Shown here one piece after another: positions 1-6,439 of a stretch of 10,107 nt of DNA. How positions within the stretch are numbered: position 1 is the first letter of the stretch; each line of letters opens with the position of its first letter. The position numbers and the translations under genes are program-made. The DNA is from Spartobacteria bacterium UBA6821 (GTDB lineage: Bacteria > Verrucomicrobiota > Verrucomicrobiia > Chthoniobacterales > UBA6821): the NCBI GenBank assembly GCA_002452515.1, contig DKEN01000104.1, positions 1,917 through 12,023 on the forward strand, given 5' to 3'. The notes below the pieces were generated by a model, which saw only the letters and a list, made by a program, of their open reading frames with translations, was not told the DNA's origin and made no database searches.

Positions 1-174
1 TTTTTTCTAAAAAGCGAAGCTCTCTGTGCTAAATGGCTAGCGCCGTAAAGGCAAGCGCAAGCGGGTATTGGGGTGTCTTTCTTACCTCCAAGGATTGTTA
101 TTCTGACTCCATTTTACCTTCCTACCTTCCCCCCTTTTACTTTTTCACCTTCCCACTGCTCCAACTCCTCCCTC

Positions 175-1149
175 TTACTTATTGATTGCCACGCAAAGAC
201 GGCGCACCGCCTTGGCAACCCCGGGATCACCGATCATCTCAAGGGCGTCACTCAGGGGAAAGAGACGGCGGCGTCGGACATTCATTTCCGGCCAGCTTTT
301 TAGCAGCTTGGAAATCTTCATGGCATAAAGCTGAAGAAAACGTCCGTCGGCCATCTGACAACGGGTGCGAAGATCGTGTCTCAGGGTTCCGAGGACACCG
401 GCCTCCTCAACTGCCTCCATGACAGCAACTTCGTGAGGGGTCATATCGGGCTCTTGACGCCCCTTGGGAAGAATCCAGCGGTTTCCAGAGGAGCTCGTGA
501 CCAGCAGGAGATGTAATTTGCGATCCTTGAACATATAGGGAAGGATGCCGAGTTGGCACATTCCGGAAGGTTCGGGTGCTCCATGGATGGCCATTTCGGC
601 CGTCTGATATTCATCCCGCCGGGTTACTTCCTCGCCGAAAAAATCGGGCACTTTGAAACTCTTGCTCACCTCGGGATTTGGAAAAAATACCTCGGCAAGT
701 CGGAGCGGGGCATGTTCACCGGTGAATTCGTCGATCTTCATCCGGTACCGATCCAGCTTCATCAGATGGCGGATGCGGGAAATCCTCTGCCCCTGTGTGA
801 AGGGCCAGAGTTTGTCGAACTGTCCCTTGGTGATGCGAATTTCCTGACCGATCACACTCGGACCGCTTCGGTCCCGGGCTGAGAGAAAATAGCGGTTGGC
901 CTCGCGGCGAACCCGGAGCTCCTTCCCTCGCTCACGCACGACATAGCCCTGTTCTATCGCAACCCCATGGGAAGGAGCTGTCTGTTTGGGCATTGAGACA
1001 ACAAGAAACTTCCTTCTGATTGCACCATCGAGTTTTTTCCGCCAAGCCGCCTGCACCCCGGTCACGACAGGAGTGGAGACTCTCTTGTCAGTAATGGGTT
1101 TTTTTGATTTTGCCTTACTTGCAGGGCGCTTTTTCGTGCTTTTTGGCAT
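175..1149 (-). CDS. CYTH domain-Nudix hydrolase fusion protein
   Basis: 324 residues. A Lys/Arg-rich N-terminal tail (about 1-40) is followed by a CYTH (triphosphate tunnel) domain at about 43-187. Visible CYTH features are RRKFLV (45-50), EQGY (66-69), ELRVRR (77-82), DEF (140-142), AEV (152-154) and EEVT (173-176). A Nudix domain follows at about 199-320, with LPKG (227-230) and the box spanning 230-252. CYTH enzymes cleave triphosphate groups and Nudix enzymes cleave nucleoside or polyphosphate diphosphate linkages, so the fusion probably acts on a phosphorylated small molecule in the cytoplasm; the substrate is unknown. The CYTH ExExK signature reads AIRRK, so both glutamates are lost. 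In the Nudix box the first Glu and the Arg are Met (M236, M244), while the metal-binding E245, E248 and E249 remain. The ATG start has no clear ribosome-binding site. The domain calls are firm; catalytic activity of the CYTH half is doubtful. Confidence 0.85.
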   Translation of the reverse strand: MPKSTKKRPASKAKSKKPITDKRVSTPVVTGVQAAWRKKLDGAIRRKFLVVSMPKQTAPSHGVAIEQGYVVRERGKELRVRREANRYFLSARDRSGPSVIGQEIRITKGQFDKLWPFTQGQRISRIRHLMKLDRYRMKIDEFTGEHAPLRLAEVFFPNPEVSKSFKVPDFFGEEVTRRDEYQTAEMAIHGAPEPSGMCQLGILPYMFKDRKLHLLLVTSSSGNRWILPKGRQEPDMTPHEVAVMEAVEEAGVLGTLRHDLRTRCQMADGRFLQLYAMKISKLLKSWPEMNVRRRRLFPLSDALEMIGDPGVAKAVRRLCVAINK

Positions 1150-1179
1150 CAGATTCTACCGTTTCCGTTATTGGTTTTA

Positions 1180-1212
1180 TTGACAACTGGCGGGAGTTCA
1201 CCATGATGTCAA
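1180..1212. promoter_or_regulatory. Divergent promoter region with back-to-back TTGACA boxes
   Basis: A perfect TTGACA lies at 1180-1185 on the plus strand. After a 16-base spacer comes CATGAT (1202-1207), a 4/6 match to a -10 box, which is well placed to start transcription about 25 bases before the tRNA-His gene. A second perfect TTGACA is on the minus strand (1212-1207) and faces the CYTH-Nudix gene, but no good -10 follows it there. The two hexamers also form an inverted repeat. The plus-strand promoter is plausible; the minus-strand one is weak. Confidence 0.4.
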
Positions 1213-1213
1213 C

Positions 1214-1230
1214 CCGCCGTTTTTCGGCGG
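1214..1230 (+). other. Short perfect hairpin upstream of tRNA-His
   Basis: CCGCCG (1214-1219) and CGGCGG (1225-1230) form a six-base-pair GC stem around a TTTTT loop, eight bases before the tRNA. No T-run follows the stem on either strand, so it is not a typical intrinsic terminator. It may lie in the tRNA precursor leader. Its function is unknown. Confidence 0.35.
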
Positions 1231-1237
1231 AAACGAT

Positions 1238-1310
1238 GGTGGCTGTAGCTCAATGGTAGAGCTCCGGTTTGTGGTACCGGCTGTTGCGGGTTCGAGCCCC
1301 GTCAGCCACC
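1238..1310 (+). tRNA. tRNA-His, anticodon GTG
   Basis: A full cloverleaf can be drawn. The acceptor stem GTGGCTG (1239-1245) pairs with CAGCCAC (1303-1309). The D stem is GCTC/GAGC. The anticodon stem CCGGT (1264-1268) pairs with ACCGG (1276-1280), around a seven-base loop with GTG at 1271-1273. The T arm has a TTCGAGC loop (1291-1297). The histidine-specific extra 5' base is encoded as G1238, opposite discriminator C1310, which is the identity element read by histidyl-tRNA synthetase. CCA is not encoded (the next bases are CG), so it must be added after transcription. The gene stands alone and is convergent with the downstream GH43 gene. Confidence 0.96.
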
Positions 1311-1333
1311 CGTTTTCTTAATCAGATTGCCTC

Positions 1334-1348
1334 CGCAGAGTTACTGCG
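1334..1348. terminator. Weak hairpin between convergent tRNA-His and GH43 gene
   Basis: CGCAG (1334-1338), an AGTTA loop and CTGCG (1344-1348) form a five-base-pair stem in the 48-base gap between the two convergent transcription units. No T-run follows immediately on either strand; the nearest is TTTTCTT just after the tRNA. It could help end either transcript, but this is a weak call made mainly on position. Confidence 0.2.
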
Positions 1349-1358
1349 ACGACTTGGA

Positions 1359-2327
1359 CTACTTTGAATAGGCGGCCTTCACCGTCTGATACTCGGCTTC
1401 GGTAAGAGGCAGCACCGTGCCGTGACGAAATTTGAAGGGGAACTTGAAATCGGTCGCGGGGACAAAGTTGCCGGAGGAGAGATCAGTCGTGGTGAATGCC
1501 TTGTACCCATCGTGCTTGGCATAGTTATCGAGAAGGAGGCACCAGGTCGCTGGCTTTCCATTCTGGGCTGGCTCCAGTTGGAAGCAGCAAGGCCCCTCAA
1601 AGCCCTGCATCTTGGAGAGCGTATATCCGGGAACAAACGACCAGGGCCCATCCAACTTGTCGCTCACCTCCATGGTGACGGCCTTGAACTGCTCATTCTT
1701 GGTGAATCGATAGTAGTGACCGTTTTCCCGGACAATATCCGTGTCGATCACAGCATAAGGAGCCTCAATGTAGATAAACGGCTTGGAAAATATTTTGAAA
1801 TCCTTCGTGCGCGCCGCCCAAATCCTTTGTTTCGCAAAATTGTCCGATCCTGTCATGGAAGCCCAGAAAACAAGGTAATCCTGGGTATTTTCGTCATACG
1901 TCGCCTCGGGTGCCCAGGTGCATCCCGCATCATCCGGAGCCACCTGGACACTCCAGGGAGCCGACCAATGGATCAGATCCTCCGACTCCCAGATGATGAT
2001 TGATTTGCTCCCCCTCTTGGTAGCCCTGTCCCATCCGTGATGCAGGTTGATGGAAAGATCGGTCGCAATGATGTGAAACTTTTTCCCATCATGGTCACGG
2101 AGGATATACGGGTCACGGACCCCCTTTTCGCCCAATTCGGAGATAAGGACGGGTTGGGCGTTATTGAGAGCCTCCCAATCACGGCCATCCTTGCTGAGGC
2201 CGAAGTAAATCTGCTCTCCCATCGGGGTTTTTTCACTATTGAAGGTCACGAACAGAAATCCTCCATTGGCCCCATGCACTAGGGATGGGGAACACAAGAG
2301 AATGGCCAGCAGCATTTTTCTGAACAT
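1359..2327 (-). CDS. Secreted GH43-like glycoside hydrolase
   Basis: Residue numbers are from the ATG at 2327 (322 residues). An upstream in-frame GTG at 2375 would add 16 residues before the signal peptide and is less likely. The N-terminus has a basic FRK, a hydrophobic core (MLLAILLCSPSLV) and a small-residue exit (HGA), as in Sec signal peptides. The body has the five-bladed beta-propeller signature of GH43 enzymes (arabinofuranosidases and xylosidases): RDPYI with general base D72, WAPE (138-141), IDTDI with the likely pKa-tuning Asp (195 or 197), FEGP with general acid E244, and a late FRHGT. All three catalytic acids appear present. It probably trims arabinose- or xylose-containing plant or algal polysaccharides outside the cytoplasm. 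No transporter or other sugar gene is adjacent. The exact subfamily and substrate cannot be set by eye; a related beta-propeller family is possible. No Shine-Dalgarno motif is visible. Confidence 0.8.
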   Translation of the reverse strand: MFRKMLLAILLCSPSLVHGANGGFLFVTFNSEKTPMGEQIYFGLSKDGRDWEALNNAQPVLISELGEKGVRDPYILRDHDGKKFHIIATDLSINLHHGWDRATKRGSKSIIIWESEDLIHWSAPWSVQVAPDDAGCTWAPEATYDENTQDYLVFWASMTGSDNFAKQRIWAARTKDFKIFSKPFIYIEAPYAVIDTDIVRENGHYYRFTKNEQFKAVTMEVSDKLDGPWSFVPGYTLSKMQGFEGPCCFQLEPAQNGKPATWCLLLDNYAKHDGYKAFTTTDLSSGNFVPATDFKFPFKFRHGTVLPLTEAEYQTVKAAYSK

Positions 2328-2602
2328 GTCGGGAGGGATTTTTAGTCCTGTGATCAATCCGGGAACGCGTCTCACTCTTTCAGGCGAAACAGTCCATTGA
2401 TTCGGGGAGAAGCCGACTCTAAATCCTCTCTTTTATTTTGTCCATCCCGTCATGGATCAATGGGCATTTTCCGGCGCCCCCTTAGTTGAAGTAAGTCCTA
2501 GGTAGGCAACATGCTTGCCGATTCGGGAAAGATCTGCTGGTTCAAACAAGCGCCTTTTTCCTACCTTGCCGAAGGCTGAAATCTGTTTGATGCTCTGCCC
2601 TT
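2328..2602. other. Intergenic region between divergent GH43 gene and pilin-ABC operon
   Basis: About 275 bases with no credible gene. It must hold the promoters of both flanking units, but no strong -35/-10 pair stands out; a TTGAAG at 2485-2490 lacks a good partner. It contains a small hairpin (GGCAA at 2505-2509 with TTGCC at 2515-2519). It also contains a seven-base inverted repeat, AGGTAGG (2500-2506) and CCTACCT (2560-2566), which could fold the leader of the plus-strand operon. No known riboswitch pattern was recognised. Confidence 0.4.
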
Positions 2603-3157
2603 GTGAGAGTCCCCTGGAAAGTCATTGCTGCGCTGGTAGGACTGTGGGTTGTCGCTCTGCTGATTATTCATTGGAGTCGATCCATGCAGCCGACACCTGC
2701 TTCGTTCGAGGCCTATCTTTTCCGACATGATCTGGACCAGGCTTCCGGCTCCGGCCGAACCGCCATCATCAACCACGCGGCGGATCAGTTGAACCGCCTC
2801 TCGTGGGACCAACGGGAACAACTCCGTCAGGATGGAGCAGATCGGGAACTTTTTAAAAAAATGACGCCGGATGAGCGGAGCCGCTTTCTGGATCTTACGC
2901 TACCCCAGGGAATGCATGAGCTGATGGTGGCTCTCAATAAAATGAAGCCCGAGAAACGCCGTAAAATTGTCGAGGATGCCCTGACCAAGATGCGCAATGC
3001 CGATCCTGCGGGTGCGCCCCCACCGAATGATCCGCAGACCCAAAAAATCATCTCCGAGGGCTTGGAGAGTTTCTACAAGGATTCCAGCCCCGAGGTGAAA
3101 CTCGACTTTGCTCCGCTGATCGAGCAGATCCAGAAAAACACGCAGAGCTTCCAGTGA
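2603..3157 (+). CDS. Membrane-anchored helical protein of unknown function
   Basis: 184 residues, starting at GTG 2603. This is the first start after an in-frame stop at 2588-2590 and is needed to include the membrane segment. No Shine-Dalgarno motif precedes it. One hydrophobic helix (about 7-23, with few positives before and R26 after) suggests an N-terminal anchor and a periplasmic body. The rest is charged and predicted helical. A short unit recurs: LSWDQREQL (66-74), MTPDERSRF (87-95), MKPEKRRKI (114-122) and a looser SSPEVKLDF (161-169). A proline-rich linker (135-144) precedes the last part. I do not recognise a named family. The stop overlaps or abuts the pseudopilin start, so the two are likely translationally coupled. 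A role as partner or scaffold for the pilin or the ABC pump is inference from position. Confidence 0.75.
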   Translation: MRVPWKVIAALVGLWVVALLIIHWSRSMQPTPASFEAYLFRHDLDQASGSGRTAIINHAADQLNRLSWDQREQLRQDGADRELFKKMTPDERSRFLDLTLPQGMHELMVALNKMKPEKRRKIVEDALTKMRNADPAGAPPPNDPQTQKIISEGLESFYKDSSPEVKLDFAPLIEQIQKNTQSFQ

Positions 3158-3159
3158 GC

Positions 3160-3687
3160 ATGCATCCACGGGCCAAGCTCAGGGGCTTCACCCTGACGGA
3201 ACTTCTGATCGTTATCGGGATCATTGCCGTACTCTCAGCCCTTGGCGTTCCCGGCTATAAGATTGTGGTCGCAAGGGCCAATTCCTCAAAATGCCTCTCC
3301 AACCTACGGGGTCTTGGTGTCGCCTTGAACTCCTATCTGTCCGACAATCAGAATGTGATGCCTACGATGGTGGCGGCTCGATCCGATGTCTCACAGCAAG
3401 ATCCGGCCCTCGACACAGTACTTCTTCCGTATGTGGATAGCCCCGCAATTTTCATCTGTCCTGCCGGACGGGCGATCGCCAAGACCACCGGAACAAGCTA
3501 TTACTGGAACAGTGCTCTCAATGGCCAGTCTGTGGCCTCGCTGAATTTCTTTGGCTTTATCAAGAATCCGAGCGGCATCCCCGTGATCCTCGACAAGGGA
3601 TCGTGGCATGACTACACGGGCAATCCCGTGAATCAGCTCTTTGCCGACGGCCATGCCGAGAACCAGCTCAATTTCATCACGCAATGA
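3160..3687 (+). CDS. Type IV pilin-like pseudopilin (type II secretion class)
   Basis: 175 residues from ATG 3160. A GTG at 3154 is in frame, adds two residues and overlaps the previous stop as GTGA, so it is an equally possible start. A short basic leader (MHPRAKLRG) ends in the prepilin peptidase site G9|FTLTE, with the conserved Glu at mature position 5, followed by a hydrophobic helix to about residue 30. The globular part starts SKCLSNLRGLG, then has FICPAG (two Cys that could form a disulfide) and ends near QLFADGH. This layout resembles the verrucomicrobial and planctomycetal pseudopilins with an H-X9-DG-like tail, although the spacing from the preceding His is longer here. The protein would be processed by a PilD-type peptidase and sit in the inner membrane facing the periplasm. 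No other secretion genes are nearby. The last four bases overlap the ABC ATPase start (ATGA). Confidence 0.88.
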   Translation: MHPRAKLRGFTLTELLIVIGIIAVLSALGVPGYKIVVARANSSKCLSNLRGLGVALNSYLSDNQNVMPTMVAARSDVSQQDPALDTVLLPYVDSPAIFICPAGRAIAKTTGTSYYWNSALNGQSVASLNFFGFIKNPSGIPVILDKGSWHDYTGNPVNQLFADGHAENQLNFITQ

Positions 3688-4562
3688 GTGATTTGATCCG
3701 TCTGGAATCGCTTTCCAAATCATTCCGTGGGCGTCCCGCCGTGACAGACCTCTCACTCACAATTCCGAAGGGAGAGATCTTTGGCCTACTGGGGCATAAC
3801 GGCGCGGGGAAAAGCACGACCTTTGGCATGATGCTCGGCCATGTGCGTCCGGATGCGGGGGAGGCCTTCATCTGCGGTCACTCCGTGCAAAAGGATCGAG
3901 CCGGAGCCCTCCGTCGTGTCGGAGCGATCTTTGAAACCCCCTCCTTTTATGACTATTTGAGCGGCTGGCAGAATCTCAGATTTTTTGTCTCGCTGAGCGG
4001 GGATGTCTCCGACGCGCGGTTTCGTGAAGTTGTCGAGTTGGTCGGGTTAACAGAGCGCATCCACGACCCGGTGACCCACTACAGCCACGGCATGAGGCAG
4101 AGGCTTGCGCTTGCCCAGGCATTACTTCCCGATCCGGAGTTTATTCTTCTGGATGAGCCGACCGAGGGACTCGATCCGGCCGGCATTCATGAGATGCGGG
4201 CGATGATCCGCAAGCTGCGGGATGAACACGGACTGACCGTGATGCTCTCTTCCCACCTGCTCTCGGAGGTCGAACAACTCTGCGATCGTGTGGCGATCCT
4301 GGATGGAGGAAGGCTTGTTTTCTCAGGTGCATGGCGTTCCGGTCCTCCCCGATGGAAACTCTCGCTCGACGACCAAGCCGCGGCGGGGGATGTTCTGGAT
4401 CGGTATATCGCCGAGTGCGACGGCGATGTTGTCATCCTCCGAGAGGGCATCGATATCGCCGATCTTGTCTCCGACCTTGTCCATGCGGGAGTGCGAGTGA
4501 AGGGTGTCGAGTTGCTGCGGGCAACTCTGGAGGATTTTTATCTGGGGAGGACTCGTCCATGA
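3684..4562 (+). CDS. ABC transporter ATP-binding protein
   Basis: 292 residues. The nucleotide-binding domain shows Walker A GHNGAGKST (37-45), signature YSHGMRQRL (133-141), Walker B with catalytic Glu FILLDEPTEGLDP (153-165) and the switch His H191. The Q-loop position reads IFETPSFYDYLSG, with Glu in place of Gln, a variant common in ATPases of ABC-2 export systems of the bacitracin, lantibiotic and gliding type. A C-terminal extension of about 75 residues (220-292) with no motif I recognise resembles the regulatory tails of such subunits. It powers transport through the permease encoded next. The start ATG overlaps the pilin stop and its own stop overlaps the permease start, both as ATGA, so the stoichiometry is probably set by translational coupling. 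The cargo is unknown. Confidence 0.95.
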   Translation: MSDLIRLESLSKSFRGRPAVTDLSLTIPKGEIFGLLGHNGAGKSTTFGMMLGHVRPDAGEAFICGHSVQKDRAGALRRVGAIFETPSFYDYLSGWQNLRFFVSLSGDVSDARFREVVELVGLTERIHDPVTHYSHGMRQRLALAQALLPDPEFILLDEPTEGLDPAGIHEMRAMIRKLRDEHGLTVMLSSHLLSEVEQLCDRVAILDGGRLVFSGAWRSGPPRWKLSLDDQAAAGDVLDRYIAECDGDVVILREGIDIADLVSDLVHAGVRVKGVELLRATLEDFYLGRTRP

Positions 4563-5419
4563 CATCGGAGGAGATCACCCTTTTTAGAAAGCAGCTCGGC
4601 GGTGAACTGAGAAAACTCTTTGCCCGCAAGCGAACCTATATCGGCTTTGGAGCCTTTCTTGCACTCGAGGTCGTCGTGCTCTTTTTGCTGCGACTTCCCA
4701 AGGCCAAGGCCGCGATCCGTCACCTCATTGATGGAGCAGGCTATGATCCGGGTGACTATTTCTCAGGACTGACGCTTGGACTGATGATCATGTCTTGGAC
4801 GGTTTTTCTCCTGGGAGCGCTTTATCTTGCCCTGGTGGGCGGAGATGTGGTGAGCAAAGAGGTCGAGGATGGCACCATGAGGATGATGCTTTGCCGCCCG
4901 ATTTCGCGCGGGCGCATCCTTTTGCTCAAGGCGGTGGCCTGCGCGGTTTATTCAGTGGCGCTCACGTTTTTCATCACCGTGACAGCGCTGCTGGCTGGAT
5001 TTCTCTACGGTGGATTCGGTGGCCTTTTTGCCTTTTATCCCGCCGAACACGTTTTTGCACTCTATGATTTCTGGCCGGGACTCTGGCGCTATCTTCTCGC
5101 GATCCCCCTTCTGGGACTCAGTCTTTTCACGGTCTCCTGTATCGCCTTCCTTTTCTCCTGCATGAAGATGAAGCCCGCCGCCGCGACCATCATCACGCTC
5201 TCGGTGCTCTTCCTTGATTCGGTGGTGAGGAATATCCCGTTTTTTACGAGTTATCAGGGATGGTTCTTCACCGCACGGATGGCAACCTGGATTCATGTGT
5301 TTGACTACGCGATCCCCTGGGGAAAAATGGTCGAGGACTATGTCCTGCTTGGAGCCATGAACATCACCCTCCTGGTGATCGGCTGGATGATCTTTGAACA
5401 GCGGGATTTCAAATCATAG
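4559..5419 (+). CDS. ABC-2 type transporter permease
   Basis: 286 residues. The frame is open upstream to 4331, but the start is ATG 4559: it has the clearest Shine-Dalgarno motif in the window (GGAGG at 4546-4550, eight bases away) and a four-base overlap with the ATPase. Six membrane helices can be picked out at about 27-45, 71-95, 125-150, 176-201, 206-224 and 260-279. Between the second and third is the cytoplasmic motif VSKEVEDGTMRMMLCRPISR, typical of ABC-2 permeases, which contacts the ATPase. It forms the transmembrane pore in the inner membrane, probably as a dimer with two ATPase copies. Single-permease, single-ATPase pairs of this kind usually export drugs, peptides or lipids, or act in gliding or sporulation-like processes; the substrate here is not readable. 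Confidence 0.92.
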   Translation: MTSEEITLFRKQLGGELRKLFARKRTYIGFGAFLALEVVVLFLLRLPKAKAAIRHLIDGAGYDPGDYFSGLTLGLMIMSWTVFLLGALYLALVGGDVVSKEVEDGTMRMMLCRPISRGRILLLKAVACAVYSVALTFFITVTALLAGFLYGGFGGLFAFYPAEHVFALYDFWPGLWRYLLAIPLLGLSLFTVSCIAFLFSCMKMKPAAATIITLSVLFLDSVVRNIPFFTSYQGWFFTARMATWIHVFDYAIPWGKMVEDYVLLGAMNITLLVIGWMIFEQRDFKS

Positions 5420-5432
5420 AGTCGAACAGGAA

Positions 5433-5478
5433 TTGATCTCTCTGTGCTTCGCGGCCGCCCTCCTTGAGTGAAGATCAA
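5433..5478. terminator. Weak inverted repeat between convergent operons
   Basis: TTGATCT (5433-5439) and AGATCAA (5472-5478) form a seven-base-pair stem with a long loop that contains the palindrome GCGGCCGC (5451-5458). It lies in the 62-base gap between the ends of two convergent operons, where a bidirectional terminator is expected. The loop is long and the T-run poor, so support is mostly positional. Confidence 0.2.
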
Positions 5479-5481
5479 AAG

Positions 5482-6405
5482 TTACTTTGGGGGGAGATGC
5501 TTAGAGGTTGCCCATACAGGAGCAGTGCACAAAGGAGCCAAATTTCCATCGGGGTCTATGTATGTAATAATAATGCCGGTGCCTTCGTCTTCATCTATAT
5601 CATGACTTACCCAGGTTATATCGGCACTGCCATCAATATTAATATTAGCAACAACATCACTAATGCCAAAACGAGTGGGATATTTGCCCTGACCGTTATC
5701 GGTATTGGCTTGAAATACGACATTCCCCTTTTCGCCATCACGAGTAATCTTCGCAGTGATCCAACTTTGATAATTCATTTGGTTGGATCCTTTGAAATAG
5801 ACGAAACATTGTCCCTGCTGGTCAGTTCTTAATTCCAGCATTTGGCTCGTAGGACTTTGCCCTGAAGTCATAAGTGATCCATCCCCTTTGTTGATTTCAA
5901 ATCGTACTGGTGCGTTAGGCATTGGGTTTCCTTTGCTGTCAGTCACAGCAACGATCAAGGGGTTAAATAGAATCCCATTTGGATTGCCCATCTGGTTTTG
6001 CCCACTGACAATTGATATCTTCGGGTGCTTTTCCTGGTAGTAGTCGGACGCCGGGGGATGAAGCGTGGTTTGGCGTCGCAGGAGTTGCTCAATCGATGTT
6101 GAATGAAGTCGTTTTGCAAGATCTAGAGCGTTTTCGCCATTTGTATCTCTCAGCGATGGATCTGCCCCTCTTTCCAAAAGGTAAATGATCAGTTCGCTAT
6201 CTCCTGATTCGACAGCCAGCATGAGTGGCGTCTTGCCCGTTTTCTTGTCCGCAACTTCATTGATGCCGATCCCAGAGGTACAATTTGCAATAAAACGGGG
6301 GCGCACAGGAGGAGCCACCGATGAACTCTCTGCCCAAGTAGAAGTAAGGGACGCCTCGATGAAGAAAAACAAGAGGGCTAAATGCCAGCCTAAGTATTTT
6401 CTCAT
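5482..6405 (-). CDS. Secreted ankyrin-repeat and Big-1 (invasin-like Ig) domain protein
   Basis: 307 residues from ATG 6405. The frame is open further upstream, but that part would overlap the preceding gene, and MRKYLGWHLALLFFF begins a good signal peptide (exit near TSTWA, 21-25). Residues about 36-112 hold ankyrin repeats: an entry turn, then a unit with TPLMLAVESGDSELIIYLL (59-77) and GADPSLRD (80-87), then a second unit, NGENALDLAKRL (89-100). Residues about 127-220 match a bacterial Ig-like Big-1 domain: ISIVSGQNQ, PLIVAVTDSKGNPMPNAPV (149-167), then TDQQGQCFVYF (194-204). The C-terminus (about 243-307) has a beta-rich stretch ending in an acidic SHDIDEDEG loop and is unassigned. Big-1 modules occur in intimins, invasins and other surface proteins, and ankyrin repeats bind proteins. 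It is the last gene of a three-gene operon, 34 bases after its neighbour. No Shine-Dalgarno motif is seen. Confidence 0.82.
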   Translation of the reverse strand: MRKYLGWHLALLFFFIEASLTSTWAESSSVAPPVRPRFIANCTSGIGINEVADKKTGKTPLMLAVESGDSELIIYLLERGADPSLRDTNGENALDLAKRLHSTSIEQLLRRQTTLHPPASDYYQEKHPKISIVSGQNQMGNPNGILFNPLIVAVTDSKGNPMPNAPVRFEINKGDGSLMTSGQSPTSQMLELRTDQQGQCFVYFKGSNQMNYQSWITAKITRDGEKGNVVFQANTDNGQGKYPTRFGISDVVANINIDGSADITWVSHDIDEDEGTGIIITYIDPDGNLAPLCTAPVWATSKHLPPK

Positions 6406-6439
6406 GGCATCTGGATGCAGAAAAATTTCTGGGCCGATT

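Noticed and set aside
20..30. CTCTCTGTGCT, repeated at 5438-5448, as a dispersed repeat
   Set aside because: Only eleven shared bases in two copies; too short to separate from chance here.
1..107. Possible end of a neighbouring gene or terminator hairpin at the left edge
   Set aside because: Frames are short and unrecognisable, and the best stem (near 38-60) is imperfect with no adjoining T-run.
1422..2003. Plus-strand open frame (193 codons) inside the GH43 gene
   Set aside because: It is opposite a gene with intact GH43 catalytic motifs; the translation looks like a shadow of that frame.
2485..2602. Riboswitch or small RNA in the operon leader
   Set aside because: Apart from two inverted repeats, no known aptamer core or promoter-terminator pair is visible.
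4331..4558. N-terminal extension of the permease frame
   Set aside because: It would lie inside the ATPase gene and reads as Arg/Cys/Gly-rich non-protein-like sequence. ATG 4559 has a Shine-Dalgarno motif and the ATGA overlap.
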